Below are positions 28,420 to 36,612 of a stretch of 64,000 bases of DNA, piece by piece; the first letter of the stretch is position 1; each line of letters opens with the position of its first letter. The notes under the pieces were generated by a model that was given only the letters and a program-made list of their open reading frames with translations, was not told the DNA's origin and made no database searches. The stretch spans positions 1 to 64,000 of the forward strand of contig NZ_JAUOTP010000004.1 of the NCBI RefSeq assembly GCF_030546695.1. Direction: 5' to 3'. The position numbers and the translations under genes are program-made. The DNA comes from Sphingomonas natans (GTDB taxonomy: Bacteria > Pseudomonadota > Alphaproteobacteria > Sphingomonadales > Sphingomonadaceae).

Positions 28420-28438
28420 TTGCACAAAAAACGTGCAA
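28420..28438. promoter_or_regulatory. NtrC-type enhancer site for glnK-amt
   Basis: The inverted repeat TTGCAC-N7-GTGCAA fits the NtrC operator form (GCAC-N7-GTGC). It is about 107 bases upstream of the -12 element, the usual distance for an activator that loops to sigma-54 holoenzyme. It stands in the gap between the VOC gene and glnK. Confidence 0.8.
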
Positions 28439-28502
28439 CGCTGTCATGCGCTTGTCATCGTGGATCGGCCGGCGCGCGCGCATTCCGCGACGCGGCAGTC
28501 GC

Positions 28503-28898
28503 TCAGCCCGGATCGCCCGCGAACGCGATCAGATTGCCATCCGGATCGCGGACGATGCAGGTGCGTGCGCCCCACGGCTCGGTCCTCGGCCGCTGGTGCC
28601 AGTCAATGCCGGCGGCATCATAGTCGCGGGCCAGCGCGTCGATGTCCTCGACGGTGATCGTCGCGGACAGAGCGTCGCGCTCGCGCAGGCGGAAGCCGGG
28701 CGAGAAGACGGGCCCGGGCACCTCGCGCAGATTGAGCCGCGCGCCACCCCGGCGGACCTGCGCGTAGAAGGGCGGATTGCCGTGGGCAAAGACGAGCGTG
28801 AAGCCGAGTTGCTCCAGATAGAAAGACAGCGCCGCGGGCAGGTCGCCAACGAACAGCTGCGGCTCGGCCGCCAGCAGCACAGGCTCATCCAGTGGCAT
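28503..28898 (-). CDS. VOC-superfamily (glyoxalase/bleomycin resistance-like) protein
   Basis: The 131-residue product shows the VOC fold pattern: AEPQLFVGDLPAALSFYLEQ with LGF at the N terminus, VRRGGARLNLREV in the middle, VEDIDALARDYDAAG in the second half, and RTCIVRDPDGNLIAFAG at the end. VOC proteins bind metal and act on small molecules or sequester drugs; which applies here is open. The ATG at 28898 lies inside the end of the MarR gene (14-base overlap), so the two are cotranscribed and its expression is likely under the regulator's control. Confidence 0.85.
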   Translation of the reverse strand: MPLDEPVLLAAEPQLFVGDLPAALSFYLEQLGFTLVFAHGNPPFYAQVRRGGARLNLREVPGPVFSPGFRLRERDALSATITVEDIDALARDYDAAGIDWHQRPRTEPWGARTCIVRDPDGNLIAFAGDPG

Positions 28899-29346
28899 GC
28901 GCGTCCTCCTGCGGGGCAGCCGCGATCCTGAGCATGATCTCGGCGGCGGCGAGTAAGGTCGCCCGTTCGGCGCCCGCGAGATGCCCCGCCACGGCCGTGC
29001 TCAGCCACCGGCGCCGTAGAGCCATCGCGTCGTTCAGCGCGGCGCGGCCGGCTCGGGTGATCGCGATCACCTGCCGCCGCCGGTCCAGCGGATCGACTGG
29101 CCGATCGATCAACCCGTCTCGCTCCAGGCGCGCCAGCAGCCGGCTCAGCGACTGCGGCTGAAGCCCCTCGCCGCTCGCGAGCGCCGCCGCGCTCATCGGA
29201 CCGTCGCGATGAAGCCCGGCGAGCAACGCCAGCCCGCTGCCGGTCAGCGCCGCACTGGCGGAGGATCGGCGGAGCCGGCGCGCGAGCCGAAGAACGGCGC
29301 GGACAATCCTGGCTTCGTCGCTTTCGGATATGGTGATTGCGTCCAT
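28885..29346 (-). CDS. MarR-family transcriptional regulator
   Basis: The 153-residue product has a MarR winged helix: LTGSGLALLAGLHRDGPMSAAALASGEG, recognition helix region LQPQSLSRLLARLERDGLI, and the wing RPVDPLDRRRQVIAITRAG. Such dimers usually repress their own operon and release DNA on binding a phenolic or related ligand. A perfect 13-bp palindrome 4 bases upstream of its start (29351-29363) is a likely operator. The overlapping downstream VOC gene is the probable target. Confidence 0.87.
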   Translation of the reverse strand: MDAITISESDEARIVRAVLRLARRLRRSSASAALTGSGLALLAGLHRDGPMSAAALASGEGLQPQSLSRLLARLERDGLIDRPVDPLDRRRQVIAITRAGRAALNDAMALRRRWLSTAVAGHLAGAERATLLAAAEIMLRIAAAPQEDAHATG

Positions 29347-29350
29347 TCAA

Positions 29351-29363
29351 TACGCATTGCGTA
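29351..29363. promoter_or_regulatory. Probable operator of the MarR/VOC operon
   Basis: TACGCA-T-TGCGTA is a perfect palindrome 5-17 bases upstream of the marR-like start, in the place of the leader or core promoter. MarR proteins bind such short palindromes to autorepress. Confidence 0.6.
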
Positions 29364-29472
29364 CTAAATTAGTTGCGTCAACAGCGCGCATTTTCGCAAT
29401 CGCGTTGCCGCCTTATCTGGGAATGAAAGAAGAGCCGCCCGCCTCATCGGCCGGCGCGCCCGGGCTTTTGGA

Positions 29473-30897
29473 TCAGGCGGCGGTGCCGCCCACCGTCAGC
29501 CCCTCGATCAGCAGGGTCGGCTGGCCGACGCCGGCCGGTACAGACTGCCCGCCCTTGCCGCAGATGCCGACGCCTTCGTCCAGTTCCATGTCGTTGCCGA
29601 TCGCGGCGACCTTGGTCAGCACGGTCGGGCCGTCGCCGATGAGCGTCGCGCCCTTGATCGGCGCGCCGAGCCTGCCGTTCTCGATGCGATAGGCCTCGGT
29701 GCAGGAGAAGACGAACTTGCCGCTCGTGATATCGACCTGTCCGCCGCCGAACGACTTGGCATAGATTCCGTTCTTCACGCGGCTCAGGATCTCGGCGGGA
29801 TCGTCCTTGCCGCCATACATGAAGGTGTTGGTCATGCGCGGCATCGGCGCATGCGCGAAGCTCTCGCGACGGCCATTGCCGGTGGGGGCGACACCCATCA
29901 GCCGCGCGTTGAGGCGATCCTGGATATAGCCCTTGAGGATGCCGTCCTCGATCAGGACGTTGGTCTGCGTGGGCGTGCCTTCGTCGTCGATCGTGAGGCT
30001 GCCGCGGCGATCGGCGATCGAGCCGTCGTCGACGACGGTCACGCCGGGCGCCGCGACGCGCTCGCCGATCCGGCCGGCGAAGGCGGACGATCCCTTGCGG
30101 TTGAAATCGCCTTCCAGCCCGTGGCCGACCGCCTCATGCAGCAGCACGCCGGGCCAGCCGGGGCCGCAGACGACGGTCATCTCGCCGGCGGGTGCGGGCA
30201 CGCTGTCGAGATTGACGAGCGCCTGCGCCAGCGCCTGATCGATCGCGCGGTTCCAGCTCGCCGGCTCGAACAGGCGATCGTAGAGATAGCGGCCGCCCAG
30301 CCCGAAGAAACCCGTCTCGCGCCGCCCGTTCTGCTCGACGACGAGGCTGACATTGAGGCGGACGAGCGGGCGCACGTCGGTCGCGACGAAGCCGTCGGGA
30401 CGGACGATCTCGACGACGCTCCACGAGCCCGACAGGCCGACCGTCGCCTGGACGATGCGCGGATCGCGCGCGCGCGCCGCCGCATCGATCTGCTGGCAGA
30501 GCGCGACCTTGCGCGCGAACGGGATCGCCGAGAGCGGGTCCTCGCCCGTATAGAGCGCGGCATTGGTCCGCCGCGGCGGCGCGCCGCGCCCGGTCTTGGT
30601 CGGGTCGAGCAGCGTCATCGTCTCGGCGGCGCGGCGGATCGCGGCCTCGCTCATCTCGTTGGCGTGCGCGAAGGCGGTCGTCTCGCCCGAGAGACCGCGC
30701 AGGCCGAAGCCCGCCTGCGTGTTGAAATCGGCGGTCTTGAGCCGCCCGTCATCGAAGCCGAAGCTCTCGCTGGCGATATATTGGAGATAGAGTTCGCCAT
30801 CGTCGCAGTTGCGCAGCGCGTCGCCGGTCAGACGGATCGCCATCTCCGGATCGAGTTCGCGATAGAGGAAGCGGCGGGGATCGGCGGGATGGGTCAT
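29473..30897 (-). CDS. tldD: Metalloprotease TldD
   Basis: The 474-residue product has the TldD core: GFGLRGLSGETTAFAHANEM near residue 70, CGPGWPGVLLHEAVGHGLEG with the metal-binding HEAVGH (about residue 250), VVDDGSIADRRGSLTIDDEG, the C-terminal GAPIKGATLIGDGPTVLTKV and GMCGKGGQ-like GICGKGGQSVPAGVGQP. TldD works with TldE (PmbA) in peptide maturation and antitoxin degradation; tldE is not in the window. I chose the ATG at 30897; the frame is open further but the extension is unlike the family. It diverges from the SDR gene. Confidence 0.96.
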   Translation of the reverse strand: MTHPADPRRFLYRELDPEMAIRLTGDALRNCDDGELYLQYIASESFGFDDGRLKTADFNTQAGFGLRGLSGETTAFAHANEMSEAAIRRAAETMTLLDPTKTGRGAPPRRTNAALYTGEDPLSAIPFARKVALCQQIDAAARARDPRIVQATVGLSGSWSVVEIVRPDGFVATDVRPLVRLNVSLVVEQNGRRETGFFGLGGRYLYDRLFEPASWNRAIDQALAQALVNLDSVPAPAGEMTVVCGPGWPGVLLHEAVGHGLEGDFNRKGSSAFAGRIGERVAAPGVTVVDDGSIADRRGSLTIDDEGTPTQTNVLIEDGILKGYIQDRLNARLMGVAPTGNGRRESFAHAPMPRMTNTFMYGGKDDPAEILSRVKNGIYAKSFGGGQVDITSGKFVFSCTEAYRIENGRLGAPIKGATLIGDGPTVLTKVAAIGNDMELDEGVGICGKGGQSVPAGVGQPTLLIEGLTVGGTAA

Positions 30898-31051
30898 GGA
30901 GCGAATATAAGCCGGACTGTGCCGCGCGTAACCCCGAACCGCGACAAGCCGCCGAATTCGCGGCGGAACGGCGGCCTCCGCCACCGGTTGAGGGATCGAT
31001 ACGCAAGCGAAGCGGCGATCGCCGGAACTCGCTTGCCCCCAGGAGACATGA

Positions 31052-32062
31052 ATGACGCGCCTGCATTTGAAGCCGATCGAACAGCAGGTGATCGTCATCA
31101 CCGGCGCGAGCTCCGGTATCGGCCTGGCGACAGCGCACCGCGCCGCGCTGGCCGGCGCCTGCGTGTTCCTGATCGCGCGCAACGAGGAGGCGCTGGCCGC
31201 GATCGCGCAGGAGATCCAGTCGCGCGGCGGGATGGCGGGCCATGCGGCCGCCGACGTCGGCGATCCGGACGCCGTCGCCGCCGCGGCGGACGCGGCGATC
31301 GCCCGCTTCGGGCGGATCGACACATGGGTGAACAATGCCGGTGTCGCGATCTACGCACCGCTCGTGGAGACTCCGTTCGACGAGCATGAGCGCCTGTTCC
31401 GCACCAATTATTTCGGCGTGGTCAACGGCGCGCTGGCGGCCCTGCCCCATCTCCAGAAGCAGGGCGGCGCGCTGATCACGATCGGCTCGATCGTCTCGGA
31501 CCTGCAGACGCCGATCATGGGCGCCTATGCGGCATCGAAGCACGCCGCCAAGGGCTTCATCGACTCGTTGCGCGCCGAGCTGACAGCCGCCGATGCGCCC
31601 GTCTCGGTGACGCTGATCAAGCCCTCCGGCATCGATACGCCGATCGCGCAGCACGCCGCGAACCACCTGCCCGGCGAGGCGATGATTCCCCCGCCCGTTT
31701 ATGATCCGGAGCTCGTCGCCGAGGCCGTGCTCCACGCCGCGATTCATCCCCAGCGCGAGATCACGGTCGGCGGGATCGGCCGCGCGGGCGAGTTGATCGG
31801 CCAGCATGTGCCGGGGCTCGTCGATCGCCTGTCGGGATTGATCACGCCGGTCCTGGACGATCAGGACCAGCCTCGCACCGAAAGCAACAATCTGTTCGAG
31901 CCGACCCGCGACGGCGAGATCCGCTCGGGCCGGCAGGCAGGCCGGCGATTCAGCGTCTATGGCAGCGCGGGGCGTCACCCCGTCGCCATCGCCGCGCTCG
32001 GTGGGCTGGCGACGCTCGGGCTCTACCTTACCCTGCGCCGTCCGCCTGCCGATCAGGCGTGA
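31052..32062 (+). CDS. Short-chain dehydrogenase with C-terminal membrane anchor
   Basis: The 336-residue product has the classic SDR elements: [20 protein letters not shown] (nucleotide binding), [35 protein letters not shown] with the Ser, Tyr and Lys catalytic set, and [13 protein letters not shown]. After the domain come about 70 residues ending in a hydrophobic stretch ([19 protein letters not shown]), a probable membrane anchor. This longer SDR form is seen in many alphaproteobacteria; the substrate is unknown. A GGAG precedes the start. Its last 10 bases overlap the convergent zinc-finger gene. Confidence 0.88.
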   Translation: MTRLHLKPIEQQVIVITGASSGIGLATAHRAALAGACVFLIARNEEALAAIAQEIQSRGGMAGHAAADVGDPDAVAAAADAAIARFGRIDTWVNNAGVAIYAPLVETPFDEHERLFRTNYFGVVNGALAALPHLQKQGGALITIGSIVSDLQTPIMGAYAASKHAAKGFIDSLRAELTAADAPVSVTLIKPSGIDTPIAQHAANHLPGEAMIPPPVYDPELVAEAVLHAAIHPQREITVGGIGRAGELIGQHVPGLVDRLSGLITPVLDDQDQPRTESNNLFEPTRDGEIRSGRQAGRRFSVYGSAGRHPVAIAALGGLATLGLYLTLRRPPADQA

Positions 32063-32244
32063 TCGGCGGGACCGCCCTTCAGGATGAAGCGGCGATCGCA
32101 ATAGCCGCATTCGACATAGCCCTTCTCGTCGATCTCGAGAAAGACGCGCGGATGGCCGAGCGCCGCGCCGCCCGGTATCTCGGTCGCGCCGTCGCAGGCG
32201 ACGCGGGGGCTGGTGACCAGGGCGGTTTCGGGGGCGGGAAGCAT
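32053..32244 (-). CDS. Small zinc-finger protein (zf-CHCC, NDUFS6-like)
   Basis: The 63-residue product has the spaced Cys/His set of the zf-CHCC family: [20 protein letters not shown], then [19 protein letters not shown], giving C17, H31, C46 and C49. Homologues resemble the complex I accessory subunit NDUFS6, common in alphaproteobacteria; a role in respiration-linked assembly is possible. The ATG at 32244 diverges from the ABC ATPase at 32317. Longer frames reach 33186 but would be antisense to the ABC gene. Confidence 0.85.
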   Translation of the reverse strand: MLPAPETALVTSPRVACDGATEIPGGAALGHPRVFLEIDEKGYVECGYCDRRFILKGGPADHA

Positions 32245-32316
32245 GGCTCCATCCGATAGCGAAGCGCCCGGCCAAGGGCAATTGCCCGCGCCCCGATCGG
32301 CTTCTATGGCCCGCAC

Positions 32317-33240
32317 ATGACCGACGCGGCAATTTCGATCCAGGGCCTGAGCAAGACCTACAAGGGCGGCAAGCAGGCGCTGACCGACGTCTCGCTGGAT
32401 GTGCCGCGCGGGAGCATCTTCGGATTGCTCGGGCCGAACGGCGCGGGCAAATCGACGCTGATCAACATCCTCGCCGGGCTCGTGACCAAGAGCGCGGGTC
32501 ACGCCGCGATCTGGGGCTTCGACATCGACGCGCATCCGCGCAACGCCAAGGCCTCGATCGGGATCGTGCCGCAGGAGGTGGTGTTCGATCCCTTCTTCAC
32601 GCCCTTCGAGATGCTCGAAATCTATGCCGGCCTCTATGGCGTGGCCAAGGGCCAGCGCCGGACGATGGAGCTGCTGCGCGCGGTCCATCTCGAGGACAAG
32701 GCCAATGCCTATGCTCGGACGCTCTCGGGGGGCATGAAGCGGCGTCTGCTCGTCGCCAAGGCGCTCGTCCACAATCCGCCCGTGCTGGTGCTCGACGAGC
32801 CGACCGCGGGCGTCGATGTCGAGCTTCGCCAGCAGCTGTGGGCCTATGTGCGCGAACTGAACGAGCGCGGCACGACCGTGATCCTGACCACGCACTATCT
32901 GGAGGAGGCCGAGGAGCTGTGCGATCGCATCGCGATCATCAACCATGGCCGCGTCGTCACCAACCAGCCGACCCGCCAGTTGCTCCAGCTCGCGCAGGAA
33001 AAAGCGGTCACGGTCACGGTCGATCGCGACCTGACCACCCTGCCCCAGGCGCCCTGTTTCGAACGCACGCAGATCGTCGGCGAACGCTCGCTCAAGATCA
33101 CCTATTCCAAGGACAAGGTGAATGCGGGCGAGGTGCTCGCGGCCCTGCAGGATGCGGGCCTCGGCATCGTCGACGTCTCGACGCACGAGGCCGATCTGGA
33201 AGACATCTTCCTCAATCTGACGCGCGAACCTGCTGTCTAG
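32317..33240 (+). CDS. ABC transporter ATP-binding protein (ABC-2 / drug or polysaccharide type)
   Basis: The 307-residue product has Walker [17 protein letters not shown] (about residues 40-55), Q loop GIVPQEV, signature [11 protein letters not shown], Walker [14 protein letters not shown] and the switch His in [13 protein letters not shown]-terminal regulatory extension of about 70 residues ([28 protein letters not shown]) follows as in YadG-like exporters. Such ATPases pair with an ABC-2 permease; none is adjacent here, which is unusual. The next sequence is a repeat. Confidence 0.9.
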   Translation: MTDAAISIQGLSKTYKGGKQALTDVSLDVPRGSIFGLLGPNGAGKSTLINILAGLVTKSAGHAAIWGFDIDAHPRNAKASIGIVPQEVVFDPFFTPFEMLEIYAGLYGVAKGQRRTMELLRAVHLEDKANAYARTLSGGMKRRLLVAKALVHNPPVLVLDEPTAGVDVELRQQLWAYVRELNERGTTVILTTHYLEEAEELCDRIAIINHGRVVTNQPTRQLLQLAQEKAVTVTVDRDLTTLPQAPCFERTQIVGERSLKITYSKDKVNAGEVLAALQDAGLGIVDVSTHEADLEDIFLNLTREPAV

Positions 33241-33248
33241 AACGTCCC

Positions 33249-33344
33249 GTCATGCTGAACTTGTTTCAGCATCCAAATACCGGCCGATCGTCACGCCCGG
33301 CGACGAAATCCGGGCGATGGATCCAAGAACAAGTTCAGGATGAC
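33249..33344. repeat. Palindromic repeat between the ABC gene and the acyltransferase gene
   Basis: The ends GTCATGCTGAACTTGTTTC (33249 on) and its imperfect complement at 33325-33344 (AACAAGTTCAGGATGAC) form an inverted pair. The middle holds GATCGTCACGCCCGGCG and AATCCGGGCGATGGAT segments that can pair in part. Its right end overlaps the acyltransferase stop at 33335-33337, so the repeat supplies the last codons of that gene. Confidence 0.75.
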
Positions 33345-34516
33345 AAAGGGACTGGGCGCTTCGCCGCCTTGCCCGTCTGAGTGGGCTGAGCCCCCGATGG
33401 TGCGATCCCGTTGAACAGCAGGTTCAGCGCAGGCGAACGCTCGACCACCCGCCACACCGCCCACGACAGGCCGAAGGTCAGCAGCAGGATCACGGGAAAG
33501 CCGATCGCCGGCGCCAGATCCGCGCGCTTCGCCAGATCGTAGAGCCCGATCAGGATCGGCAAATGGAATAGGTAGATCACGAACGATCCCGCCACGAGAC
33601 GCTGTACGGCGCGGCTCGGCCGATCGAACAAGGCGCGCGCGCCCGAGACGACCACCTGCGTCATCGCCACGGCCGCGACCCCGCCGATGAAGCGGCCGAG
33701 CGGCGGCCAGGCCTGCTCCGCATAGAGGATGCCGGCCACGACCGAGACGATCGCGCCCGCCAGCATCGGCAGCGAAGGCTTGCCGAACGCGTCGAGCAGG
33801 CGCGGGCTGCGCTGGAGGAAGGCGCCGAAAAGGAAGAAGGGCGCGGCCATGATCAGATCGTCGAGGCGCAGTATCTGCTGGACGAGATTGGTGTTGAGCC
33901 CGGCACGATAGAAAAGCTCGATCCCGCCGGCCTCGACCAGGCCGATTACGGCGGCGATCCCGAGCATCGCCAGCGGCAGCCAGCGCGCGAGCGCGCCGTC
34001 GCGGCGGTCTGCTAGCTGCCACCCCGCCAGCGAAGGAAACAAAGCGACCGCACCCGCCGAGAGCGCGCTCAGGTAGAGCAAGACGATCAGGAACCACAGA
34101 TGGCGGACCCAATAGCCGCCCGAGGTCGCGGTCTGGTATTTCCATTCGGCGAAGGCGGCATGCGGCGCGCGGCCGGACAATTCGCCCAGCATGTTGAGCA
34201 CCGGGACCAACACGATCAGGCTGGTGATCAGCGGCACACCCAGCCGGAAGAAGCGCGAGCGCACCCAGGTTCCGGCCTCGCGCCGCGCGAGCAGCAACGC
34301 CGCGAAATAGCCCGCCACGACGAAGAAGGCGGGCATCCGGAACAGGTGGATGAAGGCGGCGATCGCGCCGAGCAGAGGCGATTCCCGATCGACCGCGACG
34401 ATCCAGCCGCCCGGATGATAGAGCATCGCCACATGATAAGGCAGGCCGAGCAGCATCAGGAACGCGCGCGTCACGTCCCAATAATGCTGTCTCTGGCTCG
34501 CCGGCTCTGCGCCCAT
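33335..34516 (-). CDS. Membrane-bound acyltransferase (acyltransferase 3 / OpgC-like)
   Basis: The 393-residue product has about ten hydrophobic helices and starts with RQHYWDVTRAFLMLLGLPYHVAML, the R-x10-H pattern of the acyltransferase-3 family, then FRMPAFFVVAGYFAALLL. These proteins move acyl groups across the membrane to sugars or glucans on the periplasmic side; OpgC succinylates osmoregulated glucans. The substrate is open. The last residues (KRPVPLSS) and stop are encoded by the repeat at 33249-33344. Confidence 0.83.
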   Translation of the reverse strand: MGAEPASQRQHYWDVTRAFLMLLGLPYHVAMLYHPGGWIVAVDRESPLLGAIAAFIHLFRMPAFFVVAGYFAALLLARREAGTWVRSRFFRLGVPLITSLIVLVPVLNMLGELSGRAPHAAFAEWKYQTATSGGYWVRHLWFLIVLLYLSALSAGAVALFPSLAGWQLADRRDGALARWLPLAMLGIAAVIGLVEAGGIELFYRAGLNTNLVQQILRLDDLIMAAPFFLFGAFLQRSPRLLDAFGKPSLPMLAGAIVSVVAGILYAEQAWPPLGRFIGGVAAVAMTQVVVSGARALFDRPSRAVQRLVAGSFVIYLFHLPILIGLYDLAKRADLAPAIGFPVILLLTFGLSWAVWRVVERSPALNLLFNGIAPSGAQPTQTGKAAKRPVPLSS

Positions 34517-34711
34517 CTGTCACTCGCTCCGTTCGATCCCGTCATCGCGGGCTCCGGCCTTGAACGCCCGGTGAACTCGCGCCGCGAAGGCGCTCTGTCG
34601 AAAGGAACGCGCGACGACGGCTTAGGTCCCTCATGCTTTCGCGATTGGCTTGCCTCGCGCGCCGCGCCCGCCTAGCCCCTCTCGCTTCGCGGAGCGGCAG
34701 AAGGTTAAAGA

Positions 34712-36310
34712 GTGGGCGCTATCAGGGATTTCGACGTGCTCGTCGTCGGCTCCGGCGCGGCCGGGCTGACCGCCGCCTTGAACCTCGCCGATACGCTGCG
34801 CGTCGGCGTTCTCGCCAAGGGCGGGCTCTCCGAAGGCTCGACCGCCTGGGCGCAGGGCGGCATCGCCGCGGTGCTGGAAGCCGGCGACACGTTCGAAAGC
34901 CATATCGAAGATACGATGGTCGCGGGCGCGGGTCTCAACGATCGCAAGACGGTGGAGTTCGTCGTAGAGAATGCGCCGATCGCGATCGAGCGGCTCGCGG
35001 CGCTTGGCGTCCCCTTCACCGCCGATCACGGCTCGCTCCATCTGACCCGCGAGGGCGGGCACAGCCATCGCCGCATCGTCCATGTCGACGACGCGACCGG
35101 CGCCGCCGTCCAGCGCGCGCTGGAGACCGCGGCCATCGCGCATCCGAACATCACGCTCATCGCCAATCATGCCGCGCTCGATCTGGTCACCGGCCGCCAC
35201 GGCGAGAAATATTCGGCCGAGGGGCATGTGTGGGGCGTCTATGCGCTCAACCGCGAGACCGACCGCGTCGAGCTGTTCACCGCGCGCGCGACGGTGCTGG
35301 CGACGGGCGGGGCCGGCCGCGCCTATCTCTATTCGACCGCTCCGCGCGGCGCGACCGGCGACGGCATCGCGATGGCGTGGCGCGCGGGCTGCCGCGTCTC
35401 GAACATGGAATTCATGCAATTCCACCCGACCTGCCTGTGGAATCTCGACGTCAAGAATTTCCTGATCACGGAAGCCGTGCGCGGCGAAGGCGGCCAGCTG
35501 AAGCTGCCGATGGGCGTGCCCAATGGCGGCCACCGCTTCATGCCCGATTTCGATTCCCGCGCCGAACTCGCCCCACGCGATGTCGTCGCGCGCGCGATCG
35601 ATCACGAGATCAAGCGGCTCGGGCTCGATTTCGTCCATCTCGATATCAGCCATATGCCCAGCGCGTTCATCCGCGAGCATTTCCCGAACATCGATGCGCG
35701 CCTGATCACGCTCGGCATCGACATGACCAAGGAGCCGATCCCGGTCGTCCCCGCGCAGCATTATACGTGCGGCGGCATCGTCGTCGATCTCGACGGCCGC
35801 ACCGATCTGCCCGGACTCTATGCCGCGGGCGAATGCACCCAATCGGGCCTCCACGGCGCGAACCGGCTCGCCTCCAATTCGCTGCTGGAATGCCTGGTCT
35901 TCGGCGAGGCGGCGGCGCGCGACATCCTCGCGCGCTGGGAGCAACTCCCCGCCCCGCCCGCGATCCGGCCATGGGACGAAAGCCGCGTGTCCGAGGCGGA
36001 CGAGGATGTCGTCGTCCAGCACAATTGGCGCGAGATCCGCCGCTTCATGTGGGATTATGTCGGCATCGTCCGCACGACCAAGCGGCTGGAGCGCGCCAAG
36101 CACAGGGTCGACATGCTGCGCCACGAAGTCGCCGATTATTACGGCAATTACCGCGTCACCGCCGACCTGATCGAGCTGCGCAATCTCGTCGACGTGGCGG
36201 ACCTGATCGTCCGCTCCGCGCTCCACCGCCACGAGAGCCGCGGGCTCCATTATACGCTCGATTATCCGGACATGCTGCCCGAGGCGAAGGACACGATCCT
36301 CGTTCCTTGA
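34712..36310 (+). CDS. nadB: L-aspartate oxidase NadB
   Basis: The 532-residue product has the FAD-binding VLVVGSGAAGLTAALNLA, STAWAQGGIAAVL, HSHRRIVHVDDATGAA, FMQFHPTCLW and the catalytic Arg/His regions EAVRGEGGQL and PAQHYTCGGI, and AGECTQSGLHGANRLASNSL, all typical of NadB. It oxidises aspartate to iminoaspartate, the first step of de novo NAD synthesis. nadA and nadC are not beside it. The start is a GTG at 34712 with AAGG upstream. A 36-residue membrane peptide gene may follow. Confidence 0.95.
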   Translation: MGAIRDFDVLVVGSGAAGLTAALNLADTLRVGVLAKGGLSEGSTAWAQGGIAAVLEAGDTFESHIEDTMVAGAGLNDRKTVEFVVENAPIAIERLAALGVPFTADHGSLHLTREGGHSHRRIVHVDDATGAAVQRALETAAIAHPNITLIANHAALDLVTGRHGEKYSAEGHVWGVYALNRETDRVELFTARATVLATGGAGRAYLYSTAPRGATGDGIAMAWRAGCRVSNMEFMQFHPTCLWNLDVKNFLITEAVRGEGGQLKLPMGVPNGGHRFMPDFDSRAELAPRDVVARAIDHEIKRLGLDFVHLDISHMPSAFIREHFPNIDARLITLGIDMTKEPIPVVPAQHYTCGGIVVDLDGRTDLPGLYAAGECTQSGLHGANRLASNSLLECLVFGEAAARDILARWEQLPAPPAIRPWDESRVSEADEDVVVQHNWREIRRFMWDYVGIVRTTKRLERAKHRVDMLRHEVADYYGNYRVTADLIELRNLVDVADLIVRSALHRHESRGLHYTLDYPDMLPEAKDTILVP

Positions 36311-36344
36311 GCGCCGAGCCGACCGACCCAGGACTGGAGCTGCC

Positions 36345-36455
36345 GTGGAGCGCCTTCTCGATTTCCTCCGCCGGCAGAGCAGCTGGCTGCTCGGCGTGCT
36401 CGCGCTCGCGGCTTGGCTGCTAATGCTCTACAAGATGTTCGGCGACGTGCTTTAG
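36345..36455 (+). CDS. Small membrane peptide, 36 residues
   Basis: A GTG start with GGAG six bases upstream opens a frame of 36 residues. It begins MERLLDFLRRQSSW, then a hydrophobic helix (LLGVLALAAWLLMLY), then KMFGDVL. The clean charge layout (basic before the helix) and ribosome-binding site suggest a real small single-pass protein. It starts 34 bases past nadB. I know no family for it. It could also be chance in GC-rich DNA. Confidence 0.45.
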   Translation: MERLLDFLRRQSSWLLGVLALAAWLLMLYKMFGDVL

Positions 36456-36612
36456 AACAAATTCGTTGATGAGCGCAGTCAAGGGTTGCCGGCGTCCGAA
36501 CTAGACCGAAGTCGTAGGGAGTTCGTCGATTCCTCCACTCGCTTCGTCCGATCGGTGACAGCGCCTTAACGACCGCAGGTTAACCGCGGCCGCCTGACAT
36601 CACAGGTGGCTT

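Noticed and set aside
34517-34711. Riboswitch or NAD-responsive element upstream of nadB
   Set aside because: No conserved structure such as an NAD-II or other known class could be recognised in the 195 bases.
36566-36583. TTAA-N10-TTAAC upstream of the TadG triad, considered as a CtrA site
   Set aside because: CtrA uses TTAA-N7-TTAA. The spacing here is 10, as it also is at 54765-54782, so the match is not convincing.
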